Part shown: piece by piece, positions 42,441-51,996 of the stretch
Layout of the letters: every line of letters begins with the position of its first letter
Numbering within the stretch: the stretch's first letter is position 1
Assembly: GCF_024296865.1 (NCBI RefSeq)
Contig: NZ_CP101134.1
Location: forward strand, 4,092,001-4,156,000
DNA: 64,000 nucleotides
Direction: 5' to 3'
Origin: Sphingobacterium sp. LZ7M1
GTDB taxonomy: Bacteria > Bacteroidota > Bacteroidia > Sphingobacteriales > Sphingobacteriaceae
The notes under the pieces: model-generated
Databases searched by the model: none
Told to the model about the DNA's origin: nothing
Seen by the model: only the letters and a program-made list of their open reading frames with translations
Made by a program: the position numbers and the translations under genes

Positions 42441-43889
42441 ATGATACACAATTCTACTTTTGAGGACCAGATCAAAAGTTACAAATCAAACCAAAATGCA
42501 TGCGTTAAGCTTATCCAAATCATAAGCGACCTATGGTTCAACCAATCCATTGAACTCGTGCTCTTCAGAAACCAATTGATCGACCGTAGGGTCAGCTTTA
42601 TTCTGAATTTACACCAAGAAACAAAAGAGTATGCCGGTGTAGAATTGAATATTATGGAAACCCTAAAGGTTGCCGAAGCTATCTATGCCCTAGATCTTAA
42701 TCCTTCTAGGTTAGATATCGGAAAATTGGCACTCAACATCCGTAAACAGGGAATCCAAGAGGCTGACATCAAAGAGTTTGTCCGCAAGGAATTGGAACCT
42801 GCCAATCAACATTTACCTTTCCAACCAAAGGATGTCGTACTTTATGGTTTCGGAAGGATTGGAAGATTGCTTGCCCGTGAACTGATCAGCAAAGCTGGAG
42901 CTGGCAGACAATTGAGATTGAGAGCCATTGTAACCAGAGATGAGGTAAATGAAAAAACGCTTGAGAAAAGGGCCTCCCTATTAAGACAAGATTCCATTCA
43001 TGGAAACTTTGATGGCGAAGTAGCTGTTGATGCTGAAAATGGAGCCTTGATCATCAACGGAATTCCTGTATATATTATCTCAGCAAAAAACCATGAAGAT
43101 ATTGACTATGGAAAATATGGTATACAGGATGCATTGGTTATTGATAATACAGGAGCTTTCAGGGATGATAAAGAACTTTCAAGACATCTGACTTCAAAAG
43201 GCGCATCCATGGTGCTTTTGACTGCACCTGGTAAGGGTGTACCTAATATTGTTTACGGGGTAAATGAATTGGATGCAGACCCTAAGAAAGACCAACTGTT
43301 CTCAGCAGCATCTTGTACGACCAATGCTATCTCACCGGTATTGGCCGTTTTAGAAAGGGAATTGGGAATCAGCAAGGGTCATATTGAGACCATCCACTCC
43401 TATACCAATGACCAAAACTTGGTCGATAATATGCACAAGAAATCTAGAAGGGGCCGTGCAGCTGCCTTGAACATGGTGATCACAGAAACCGGTGCTGGCT
43501 CAGCAGTGGCAAAAGTATTGCCTTCCTTGGCTGGAAAACTAACTTCCAATGCCATCCGCGTTCCGGTACCAAATGGATCATTGGCAATCCTCAACTTAGA
43601 ATTAAAAAACAAAACAACCTTGACCGAATTGAATGACCTCCTGAAAAAGGCAGCATTAGATGGCGACCTGGTTGAACAGATAAGCTATACCAACAATTCA
43701 GAACTCGTTTCTTCAGATATCATCGGAACTTCAGCAGCTTCAGTTATCGACGCTCCTGCTAACATCGTTTCGGAAGATGGAAAAACAGCTATTATCTATG
43801 TATGGTATGATAATGAATATGGTTATTCTCACCAAGTCATGCGATTGGCAAGACATATCGCTGGTGTAAGGAGATATACTTATTATTAA
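42441..43889 (+). CDS. gap: Glyceraldehyde-3-phosphate dehydrogenase, long Bacteroidota form
   Basis: A 482-residue GAPDH that oxidises glyceraldehyde 3-phosphate to 1,3-bisphosphoglycerate. About 130 residues precede the usual Rossmann start (VVLYGFGRIGRLLARELI), an N-terminal extension common to a Bacteroidota group. The catalytic motif is AASCTTNAISPVLAVLE with the nucleophilic Cys. HIETIHSYTNDQNLVDNMHKKSRRGRAAALNM and the C-terminal VWYDNEYGYSHQVMRLARHI are conserved. In standard GAPDH the latter reads SWYDNE. The start is chosen because ATG 42441 follows an exact promoter box. The enzyme may serve glycolysis or gluconeogenesis; a standard-length second GAPDH would be expected elsewhere. 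Confidence 0.93.
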   Translation: MIHNSTFEDQIKSYKSNQNACVKLIQIISDLWFNQSIELVLFRNQLIDRRVSFILNLHQETKEYAGVELNIMETLKVAEAIYALDLNPSRLDIGKLALNIRKQGIQEADIKEFVRKELEPANQHLPFQPKDVVLYGFGRIGRLLARELISKAGAGRQLRLRAIVTRDEVNEKTLEKRASLLRQDSIHGNFDGEVAVDAENGALIINGIPVYIISAKNHEDIDYGKYGIQDALVIDNTGAFRDDKELSRHLTSKGASMVLLTAPGKGVPNIVYGVNELDADPKKDQLFSAASCTTNAISPVLAVLERELGISKGHIETIHSYTNDQNLVDNMHKKSRRGRAAALNMVITETGAGSAVAKVLPSLAGKLTSNAIRVPVPNGSLAILNLELKNKTTLTELNDLLKKAALDGDLVEQISYTNNSELVSSDIIGTSAASVIDAPANIVSEDGKTAIIYVWYDNEYGYSHQVMRLARHIAGVRRYTYY

Positions 43890-43894
43890 TCCAC

Positions 43895-43926
43895 GAAAGG
43901 GGCAATTGGATCCAATCGCCCCTTTC
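43895..43926. terminator. Terminator after gap gene
   Basis: Sixteen-base arms GAAAGGGGCAATTGGA / TCCAATCGCCCCTTTC, one mismatch, followed by TTTCTT on the plus strand. It separates two convergent genes. Confidence 0.8.
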
Positions 43927-43930
43927 TTTC

Positions 43931-44599
43931 TTATTGTTCAAAACTCGTTTCCGATTTTAACAGGTTCATTCCCATAACAACCATCCAAACATAAGCAATC
44001 GTCTTCGGGATCATCAATACCCCAATACTCGGAAAGGTCCTTGACCAAATGACAACCGGAATATAAAAGGCAAAGCTTAGCACAATAGCCAACCACATCC
44101 AACGCAAAACCCTGTCCTTATTCTTCCTTGCCTCCCTCCAAAATAGGATAATGATTACTATCCCTAACATCAAGAAAGGAATATTTCTATATATTTCCCA
44201 TGAAAACGATGGGGCTTCAGAGGTCCATTTATTATCAGGACACAGGCAAAGCAAGATCCGTATGCTTGCCAAACCATACACCAACAATGTCAAGAAACCA
44301 TCTTTTAAGGAGTATCGAATTTTTGCAATATGGTATAGGATAACATAAAAAACAGTCATGGAAATGGAGGCCACAAAAGTTCCAAAGCCTAATGCAGCTT
44401 GATGGTTTTGCAGTCCGTCGGTACTCAGCGCATATATCCTGGGAACCAAGTGAAAGGAGTCCCCAAGCCCTAGTATCAGGGCCATAATTCCGAATAACCT
44501 GACCTGTTCTCTGCCATTTGACCGGATCAAAAGGATAAACCCCATCGTCAATACCGCAACGAGATAAGCACTATCAAAAAGAATTTCTGCGATTTCCAT
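43931..44599 (-). CDS. Integral membrane protein of unknown function
   Basis: A 222-residue protein with about seven predicted membrane helices (for instance residues 9-25, 34-54, 70-92, 101-118, 137-154, 163-182, 188-212). Charged loops are short. No enzyme motif or transporter signature is recognised. It is a single gene convergent with gap. The extended spacer after it (upstream of its start) is repeat rich. Confidence 0.6.
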   Translation of the reverse strand: MEIAEILFDSAYLVAVLTMGFILLIRSNGREQVRLFGIMALILGLGDSFHLVPRIYALSTDGLQNHQAALGFGTFVASISMTVFYVILYHIAKIRYSLKDGFLTLLVYGLASIRILLCLCPDNKWTSEAPSFSWEIYRNIPFLMLGIVIIILFWREARKNKDRVLRWMWLAIVLSFAFYIPVVIWSRTFPSIGVLMIPKTIAYVWMVVMGMNLLKSETSFEQ

Positions 44600-44792
44600 G
44601 ATGGTTTATTAAGGTTTACTTTTTATTAAGGCTGATTTCGGGGTATGATATTATTCTATTATCCACCAGAATCAGAACAAAATTAGCGGATAAGGTCAAT
44701 AAAATCATACTAAATGGTCAGGATTTGCTCTTCGATTTGGTAATGTATGCATCAAAATTCTTGGACATCTCTCCGACTCTCATTCGAGACAT

Positions 44793-44832
44793 ATTCGAGA
44801 CACATTGCGAAAATTCCGAATGTGTCTCGAAT
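44793..44832. repeat. Palindrome, copy B of dispersed element
   Basis: Perfect 14-bp arms ATTCGAGACACATT / AATGTGTCTCGAAT around 12 bases. The arm TTCGAGACACATT is identical to that at 11855-11866 region. A third partial arm CATTCGAGAC sits just upstream at 44781-44790. Confidence 0.7.
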
Positions 44833-45089
44833 AAGGTCAATATGAAACCTAAAAAACATGGTCAAAATAATTTCCGTGGACCCCCCAGCAGGGGTGACAT
44901 CTTTTCTTTATCCTTTCTGTGTCACCCTGAGGGTTTCCCGAAGGGTCCCGGAACTGTCCATTCTTTTTTGGATACCCCCAGCGGGGCTGGAATGTTTTTC
45001 CGAAAATCCCCTTTATTGGCATAAAATAATAAAAAATGGTTCCATCATCTTACGATTCCGGATGACAGCAATCCTAAAAAAACAAAAAT

Positions 45090-45155
45090 AGATTCTTCAC
45101 TTTGTTCTGAATCCCTCTATGGAAATTTGGATTCTGAACAATTCGTGAAGAATCT
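45090..45155. repeat. Inverted repeat with GAAGAATCT ends
   Basis: Left arm 45090-45114 (AGATTCTTCAC ... TGAATCC) pairs imperfectly with right arm 45129-45155 (GGATTCTGAAC ... GAAGAATCT). Sequences with this wording are commonly scattered between Bacteroidota genes. It resembles a mobile intergenic repeat. Confidence 0.5.
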
Positions 45156-45554
45156 GTATGACAATGTCCCATAACCTGCTGTCATCCTCCATCTTCGATA
45201 GAAGACCTGTTCGCCAATGCTATTAATGATGTTTTTAATTTTAGGTGTTTGCATTGTTCCGAGATACTTCGGATGAACCTCAGTATGACACACAAAAATC
45301 CCTAACTTATTGATATTGCAAAACGCCCTAAACCCTCAACTGGAACAGTTCGCCAATGCAACAAAGCCTATCAGCATGATCAAAAAAGCCTTAGCACAAG
45401 ACCATTTCCCGCCCCTTCTTTGTAAAAATTTCATATAACAGGACAGTACAGGATACCCTCAATCAATTATAAAGTTATCTTTGAGTTAACCAGAATCGTA
45501 CATTCTTTGCAATCGGTTCTTATAAATCTAAACTAAACCACTACAAAAATTAAT

Positions 45555-48500
45555 ATGAACCGTCTAAGGCATTTTATTTTAATCTCTTTGGTTCTAGTTC
45601 TATTCGGTTGTACGCATAAGCCAACGATGGAGCCAGTAAAAATCCAAAAAGATTCCCGTATCGTACTTGTTGGGAACAATCTGGGCTCGCGGATGATGGA
45701 ATATGGTGATTTTGACACTGAACTGCAAACACGATTTCCTGATTATAATTTATTCATCCGTAATATCTGTAGTCCGGGCAATACGCCAGGCTTTAGACCA
45801 CATCCGTCTCGGAACTCGCCTTGGGCATTCCCTGGCGCAGAAAAGTTCAATCCAGAATTTGACATCAATACAGGCAGCGAAGGACACTTCCCTACAGAAG
45901 ATGAATGGCTGATCGAACTGAAACCTGATGTGATCTTGGGATTCTTTGGCTATAATGAATCCTTCCGCGGACCTGAGGGCATTGAAGATTTCAAAGGCGA
46001 AATTGCAGCCTTTATTGACCATACAAAAAGTCAAGATTACAATGGTGGCAAGGGCACCACTTTGGTCCTGATCTCTCCCATTGCATTCGAAGACCTGACC
46101 GATAAATTCGACCTTCCTGACGGCAAGGAATTCAACAAGAACATCCAGCTCTATGCTGCAGCAATGCAACAGGTGGCTAAGGACAAAAACGTTCCATTCC
46201 TGGATGTTTTTGACATTAGCCAAAAATGGTATGAGCAAAGCTCAGATTATTTAACCATCGATGGCTCGCAGCTTTCAGAAAAAGCCTATGAGAAATTTGC
46301 TGATTACTTGGTGAGCAGCATTTTTGGCAAAGGTGAAGGAAAAGCGTCAAGCCACAAAGCGGAGATCAAGAAAGCGGTATTGGAGAAAGATTGGATCTGG
46401 ACCCAAGACTTCAAGATTCCAAATGGCGTACATGCTTATGGTCGTCGTTTTAATCCTTTTGGTCCAGAAAACTATCCTTTTGAGATCAAGAAACTTCGCG
46501 AGATGGGTTATATCCGCGATACTGCCATCTGGAAAGCAGCTAAAGGTGAATTCTATGATTTAGCGGCGATGGATAAGAATACGCTGAAATTACCGGAGGT
46601 GAAAACAAATTATGATTTTGGACAGGATCCAAATTCTAGATATCTGTACGGAGAAGATGCATTGGCAAAATTCCACACCGCTCCTGGCTATAAGATCGAT
46701 CTATTTGCATCGGAAAAGGAATTCCCTGACTTGGCCAATCCTGTTCAGATTTCCTTTGATTCCAAAGGAAGGCTTTGGGTGGCAACCATGCCGAGCTATC
46801 CCCATTACAAAGCAGGTGATGGAAAACCTAACGACAAAATCATTATCCTTGAAGATACCGATGGTGATGGCAAAGCGGATAAACAATCCGTCTTTGCAGA
46901 CAACTTACACCTACCGATCGGATTTGAATTTGCTCCAGAAGGCGTCTACCTATCCCAAGGAAAGAATCTAGTCTTATTGAAAGACACTGACAATGATGGA
47001 AAAGCTGATCATAAAGAAGTTATTTTAAGTGGCTTTGATGATCACGATACGCACCATGCCCACAGTGCCTACAGCATGGATCCATCTGGAGCCATCTTAA
47101 TGGCTGAAGGCGTGTTCCTACATACCAATGTAGAAACCTCATATGGTCCAGTACGTGGGGTAAATGGCGGTTTTTACAGATATGCGCCGCAGACCAAAAA
47201 ACTGGAACGCGTGGCGCAGGTATCCATTCCAAATCCTTGGGGAATTGCTACAGACGAATGGGGCCAGACGATCTATCTGGAAACTTCCGGTCCAGATGTG
47301 AGATGGATGTTGCCTGGAAGTATGAAGCCAAGATATGGAGAAGCTAATGATAAATCTTTTTCTCTGGTTGATGAAAACCATCGTGTCCGTCCTACCTCAG
47401 GTCTGGAATTTATTTCATCCAGTCATTTCCCTGACTCTGTTCAAGGAGATTACCTATTGAACAATACGATCGGCTTTTTAGGCGGCAAGCAGCATACCTT
47501 TTGAGGATGATGGTACCGGTTACAAATCAAGACACAGGCAGGACCTGTTTTGGTCAGATGACAAGAACTTCCGCCCTGTAGATGCAGAAATAGCACCGGA
47601 TGGCTCTCTATACATTGTAGATTGGCATAATATGCTGATCGGACATATGCAGCACAACGCAAGGGATCCCCTTCGTGACCATGTTCATGGTCGCATCTAT
47701 AGGATTACCTATCCATCCAGACCATTGGTAAAACCTGCTAAGATTGATGGAGCATCCATTGATGAATTGCTTGAGAACCTAAAACTTCCGGAAATCAGGA
47801 CCCGTTACAGAACACGTACGGAACTGAGGATGCGTGATAATGATGAAGTGGCTAAGAAAGCTATCGCTTGGGCTGAAAAGTTGGATACTAAAGATCCAAA
47901 GTACCTGCACAATCTATTGGAAGCCATGTGGGTTACTTGGGGAGCCAATAAGATCAATGCAGACCTGGTCCAAAAGCTATTGGAATCAAATGATTATCAT
48001 GCGAGAGCAGCTGCCATCCATGCCATCCGATATAACACCGATAAGATCAAAAATTATAAAGATCTAATGGCCAAGGCAACAAAAGATGAAAACGGACGTG
48101 TAAAATTAGAGTTGATTGCAGCGGCTTCTTGGTTGTCACCTAATGAGGGAATAGACCTGATGAATGCGATCGATACCACAAGTCTAGATAAGTGGAATAA
48201 ACCGGCATACTTAACTTCTGTTGCTCATCTAAACAACAAATCGGTTAAGGAGAAAAATGAAACCAGTAAAACAGCAACTAAGCTGACCGGTCCGGCATTG
48301 GAACAATACAGACGAGGTGCAGTGATCTATGCAAAAGAAGGATTCTGTGTTACCTGTCATCAACCGAACGGCAAAGGATTGGATGCCTCTGGCTTCCCTC
48401 CTTTAAATGCAAGTAAATGGGTTACAGGAAGTGAAGACCGCTTGATCAAATTGACCTTAAATGGTCTTTTAGGACCAATTGAAGTGAACGGCAAAAAATA

Positions 48501-48708
48501 TCCTGGTCAGGTACCGATGACTCCATTTGGCATGATGCTGAACGATCAGGAAATTGCAGATGTGCTGACCTATGTTAGAAATTCATTTACAAATGAGGCT
48601 AACCCAATCTCTGCTGCGAAAGTGAAGGAAATCCGGGAGTCCATTAAGGACAAGAAGGGATTCTATACACCGGATGAGCTGTTAAAAGAGCATCCATTAG
48701 AGAAGTAA
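45555..48708 (+). pseudogene. PVC-type cytochrome c dehydrogenase, one frameshift
   Basis: A multidomain exported lipoprotein (lipobox VLFGC, Cys19) of about 1050 residues if repaired. Order: SGNH-like domain (about 30-260); beta-propeller dehydrogenase with FHTAPGYKIDLFASEKEFPDLANPVQISFDSKGRLWVATMPSYP; HEAT-like helices; a C-terminal cytochrome c domain with C-V-T-C-H and downstream QVPMTPFGMMLNDQEIADVLTYVRNSF, where PM supplies the Met ligand. The frame ends at a TGA at 47502-47504 after GGKQHTF, in a TTTT run. One base fewer continues as EDDGTGYKSRHRQDLFW and onward in the frame that ends at 48708. It heads a run of sugar-catabolic genes. It probably oxidises a sugar or its derivative in the periplasm. 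Sequencing error is a strong alternative to a true break. Confidence 0.85.
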
Positions 48709-48736
48709 AAAAACTTATAAAAAAGAAATATAGAGA

Positions 48737-49591
48737 ATGAACAAAATAGGATTCAACATTTTACCATGGACAGCAGGAGTTACCGAAAAGGCATTTCCCA
48801 TCTTAGACCGTTTGAAGAAAATAGGTTATGATGGTGTTGAGGTCTTTATAGGTTCTCCGGATGAAGAAGAATATAAGGCATTGGCAAGACATGCACATGA
48901 CCTAGGTTTGGAAGTCAATGCGGTTACCACACTTGGTGAAAATGAAAGTCCCATCTCGACGGACAGGGCAAGTAGAAGTCGAGGATTAGATAGAATAAAG
49001 TGGGTAATTGATCGGGCACACGATATGGGTTCGACGATTTTATGCGGACCCTTTCACTCTGCCCATGGTTATTTTTCAAGGGCGGCTCCTACAGACCAGG
49101 AATACCAATGGGCTGCTGAAACCTTGCGAGCAGCGGGTGACCATGCCCAGCAGGCTGGCATAACCCTAACTCCCGAAGCGGTGAATCGCTTTGAAAACTA
49201 TTTGGCAAGCTGTATTGATCATTTGGCTTATCTGATCAACCTGACCGACCATCCCCATGTAAAAGGCATGTATGATACCCATCATGCCAATATTGAGGAG
49301 AAGAGCGTTCGAAATTCTATCCAGAAAATAGCTCCGGTTTTAGCCCATGTCCATATCAGCGAAAATGACAGAGGTACACCAGGTCGGGGATTAGTGCATT
49401 GGGATGAAGTCTTTCAAACGTTGAACGAAGTTAATTATTCAGGTTGGTACACCATTGAGGCTTTTTCCAGGGCAGATCCAGATTTTGCGAATGCCATTAA
49501 TGTTTGGCGGGAATACTCCGATCCATGGGAGATTGCTGAGCATGGTTATCATTTTATCAAAAATAATCTAGCGAATTTTGAAAAAAAATAA
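48737..49591 (+). CDS. Ketose 3-epimerase-like TIM-barrel isomerase
   Basis: A 284-residue protein of the xylose-isomerase-like TIM-barrel group. The metal ligands of D-tagatose/D-psicose 3-epimerases are all recognisable: Glu in TPEAVNRFENYL, Asp in MYDTHHANIEE, His in AHVHISENDRGTPGRG, and Glu in YTIEAFSR. The Arg in DRGTPGRG binds substrate. It starts 28 bases after the cytochrome dehydrogenase gene and is followed by an MFS transporter, so it belongs to a sugar-handling operon. It is cytoplasmic and has no signal. The exact ketose is unknown. Confidence 0.88.
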   Translation: MNKIGFNILPWTAGVTEKAFPILDRLKKIGYDGVEVFIGSPDEEEYKALARHAHDLGLEVNAVTTLGENESPISTDRASRSRGLDRIKWVIDRAHDMGSTILCGPFHSAHGYFSRAAPTDQEYQWAAETLRAAGDHAQQAGITLTPEAVNRFENYLASCIDHLAYLINLTDHPHVKGMYDTHHANIEEKSVRNSIQKIAPVLAHVHISENDRGTPGRGLVHWDEVFQTLNEVNYSGWYTIEAFSRADPDFANAINVWREYSDPWEIAEHGYHFIKNNLANFEKK

Positions 49592-49652
49592 GTTATCTTG
49601 TTGATTGATTTATAATCAACACAAAATAATTTAACCACAAATAAACCACATT

Positions 49653-50912
49653 ATGAGTAAACAAGTTAACCCTAGTGCCTTGTTTTTAGGAAGCTGTTTA
49701 GCCCTAATCACTACAGGTCTTACCTTTTCAATTCGTGCTGGGATATTACCTCAGTTAGGCGAAAGCTTCAATTTATCTGCAGAACAACTGGGATTTATCA
49801 ATTCCATGTGGTTTCTCGGCTTTCCGATCTCGATGATCCTTGGAGGTATATTCTATTACAAAATTGGACCTAGCAACATCATGCGCTTTGCGTTTGTTTC
49901 CCATACCCTTGGGATTTTGTTGACCATCTTTGCAACTGGGTATTCCACTTTATTGATCTCCACATTATTTATTGGTTTAGGTAACGGCTGTACAGAAGCC
50001 GCCTGTAATCCATTGATTGCGGATCTATATTCAGGCAAGAAAATGGACAAGATGTTGAACAGGTTCCATATGTGGTTCCCAGGAGGAATTGTATTGGGTA
50101 GTTTGATTTCCTTGGCCATGACAAAAATGGGTGCAACTTGGCAAACTCAAATGTGGATTATCATGATCCCAACTATTTTATACGCTATTATTTTTTACGG
50201 AAAAGTTTTTCCAAGACCAAAAGAAGAAAGCGCAACTTCACTTTCCAATAATGTGAAAGCCATGTTCTCGCTGACCTTTATATTCTTATTCTGCTGTATG
50301 GCATTAACGGCTATCTCTGAATTCGGACCACAGCAATGGGTAGGAATTATTATGGCAAATAGCGGTGCCAGTCCAATGTTAGTTTTGGCCTTGGTAACGG
50401 GTTTAATGGCTGTAGGAAGGTTCTTTGCCGGTCCAGTAGTCAAAGCTTTGGGCCAAACGGGCGTATTGCTTGGTGGAGCCATCTTTGCCACCATTGGAGT
50501 TTACCTATTCTCTGTTGCGACAGGAGGAATGGTATACGTAGCAGCCATTTTATTTGCCATCGGAGTATGTTACTTCTGGCCTACCATGATTGCAACAACA
50601 GCGCAGCGTGTACCATTGAGCGGTGCGATCGGTATGTCGGTAATCGGTGGTGTAGGGATGTTCTCAACTTCCATCTTCCAACCAATCATTGGACGTTGGA
50701 TTGATGATTCTAAAGCTGCCGTACAACAATCCGGCGAAGTGATAGAAAACCTAGATTTGGTCGTAGGTCAGGTGACTTTAGCTAAATTGGCAATTTTCCC
50801 AGCTATATTAATTGTCCTGTTCCTATTCTTCCATTTCTGGCAAAAGAGAACCTATAAAGGTCATCAGGAAACTGAAGAAGGAACATCTGATGCGCAAGTA
50901 GAGACCATTTAA
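49653..50912 (+). CDS. MFS sugar transporter
   Basis: A 419-residue transporter with twelve predicted membrane helices and the usual long central loop near residues 185-205. The first half has FINSMWFLGFPISMILGGIFYYKIGPSNIMRFAF and NGCTEAACNPLIADLY. It follows the epimerase-like gene by 61 bases and precedes ThuA by 23, all on the plus strand. It should take up the sugar or sugar acid produced outside by the dehydrogenase. Relatives in Bacteroidota occur with sugar phosphate isomerase and ThuA genes. Substrate not assigned. Confidence 0.88.
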   Translation: MSKQVNPSALFLGSCLALITTGLTFSIRAGILPQLGESFNLSAEQLGFINSMWFLGFPISMILGGIFYYKIGPSNIMRFAFVSHTLGILLTIFATGYSTLLISTLFIGLGNGCTEAACNPLIADLYSGKKMDKMLNRFHMWFPGGIVLGSLISLAMTKMGATWQTQMWIIMIPTILYAIIFYGKVFPRPKEESATSLSNNVKAMFSLTFIFLFCCMALTAISEFGPQQWVGIIMANSGASPMLVLALVTGLMAVGRFFAGPVVKALGQTGVLLGGAIFATIGVYLFSVATGGMVYVAAILFAIGVCYFWPTMIATTAQRVPLSGAIGMSVIGGVGMFSTSIFQPIIGRWIDDSKAAVQQSGEVIENLDLVVGQVTLAKLAIFPAILIVLFLFFHFWQKRTYKGHQETEEGTSDAQVETI

Positions 50913-50935
50913 TTCAACAATACTCAAAAGAAATA

Positions 50936-51985
50936 ATGAAACATCAACTCAGAACCACCTCTATTCTTTCATTTTGGACCAATAAACTGGTATTGATAGC
51001 CTTTCTATTGATCAGTTTGGGTCTTAGCAACTGTGTTGCCCAGCAAAATAATTGGTTACACTTTACACCTGAAAAGGCGCAAGCCAAGGGCAAGAAAGTG
51101 GTGCTGATTTCTGGCGATGAAGAATACCGTTCTGAGGAAAGCTTACCCATGCTGGCGAAAATCCTAACTCAAAAGCATGGGTTTGAAACTTTCGTGCTCT
51201 TTGCCATTAACCCAGAGACGAAACAGATAGATCCTGAATACCAAAAGAATATCCCAGGATTAGAGAATCTGCAAAATGCAGATTTGATGATCATTGCAAG
51301 TCGATTTAGAGAACTGCCGGATGAGCAGATGAAACATGTGGACAATTTTCTTAAAGCAGGAAAACCAGTTATTGGCTTACGTACTGCAACCCATGCCTTC
51401 AATTTCGGCAAAGAATCAAAAAGTGCCTATAAACACTATGGTTATAGCAACCAAGAAGGTGAATGGAAAGGCGGTTTTGGCGGATTTGTTTTAGGTGAAA
51501 CATGGATCAATCACCATGGAGACCATGGTACAGAAGGATCATTGGGTTTGGTAAATGGACTTCAAGTGAATGCCAAAAACCCAATCCTGTTAGGAGTTGA
51601 GGATATTTGGGTGCCTTCCGATGTGTATGGCATCAAAAACAACTTAAAACAGTCGGAAATCCTTGTATTCGGTCAGCCTACCTTGGGAATGACCGCAGAT
51701 AGCCCTGTCAACAGAAAAAAATCAATCATGCCTGTCGCTTGGACAAAGGATTACCAAATCCCTGGCGGTAAGAAAGGTAAGGTATTCACTACCACAATGG
51801 GATCTTCCATTGATCTATTGGATAAAAACCTAAGACGATTGATCGTAAATGCTTCTTATTGGGCAGTTGGTTTGGAAAATGAAATCAAGGCAGATTCAAA
51901 TGTGGATCCTGTAGGTGATTTTAAGCCGATTATGTTTGGTTTCGGTACCCATATAAAAGGGAAATATCCAAAAGATTACCAATAG
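50936..51985 (+). CDS. ThuA-domain protein
   Basis: A 349-residue exported protein (N-terminal hydrophobic segment about residues 18-34 ending LGLSNCVAQ). The body is a ThuA/trehalose-utilization domain with a class I glutamine-amidotransferase-like fold: KVVLISGDEEYRSEESLPMLAKIL, ADLMIIASRFRELPDEQMKHVDNFLKAGKPVIGLRTATHAF, and YGGHWG-like region replaced by LGETWINHHGDHG. The C-terminus has HVAWTKDYQ-like PVAWTKDYQIPGGKKGKVFTTTMG. ThuA proteins work in disaccharide or keto-glycoside catabolism, often with oxidoreductases. It is the last gene of the cluster. Confidence 0.85.
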   Translation: MKHQLRTTSILSFWTNKLVLIAFLLISLGLSNCVAQQNNWLHFTPEKAQAKGKKVVLISGDEEYRSEESLPMLAKILTQKHGFETFVLFAINPETKQIDPEYQKNIPGLENLQNADLMIIASRFRELPDEQMKHVDNFLKAGKPVIGLRTATHAFNFGKESKSAYKHYGYSNQEGEWKGGFGGFVLGETWINHHGDHGTEGSLGLVNGLQVNAKNPILLGVEDIWVPSDVYGIKNNLKQSEILVFGQPTLGMTADSPVNRKKSIMPVAWTKDYQIPGGKKGKVFTTTMGSSIDLLDKNLRRLIVNASYWAVGLENEIKADSNVDPVGDFKPIMFGFGTHIKGKYPKDYQ

Positions 51986-51996
51986 GACAGATCCGA

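Larger units (their letters stand above)
44600..45554. other. Repeat-rich non-coding spacer of about 950 bases
   Basis: No gene is supported; the open frames here cross palindromes. It contains a second copy of the palindrome from 11.8 kb (44793-44832), a block of GC-rich short inverted pieces at 44879-44991 (CCCCAGCAGGGGTGACA, TGTCACCCTGAGGG, CCCCCAGCGGGG), the inverted pair at 45090-45155, and two copies of TTCGCCAATGC (45208 and 45349). The right end holds the promoter of the sugar-catabolism cluster. Confidence 0.6.

Noticed and set aside
44725..45024. 99-codon plus-strand frame in the repeat-rich spacer
   Set aside because: Its codons consist of the palindromes and GC-rich repeats; no protein-like pattern.
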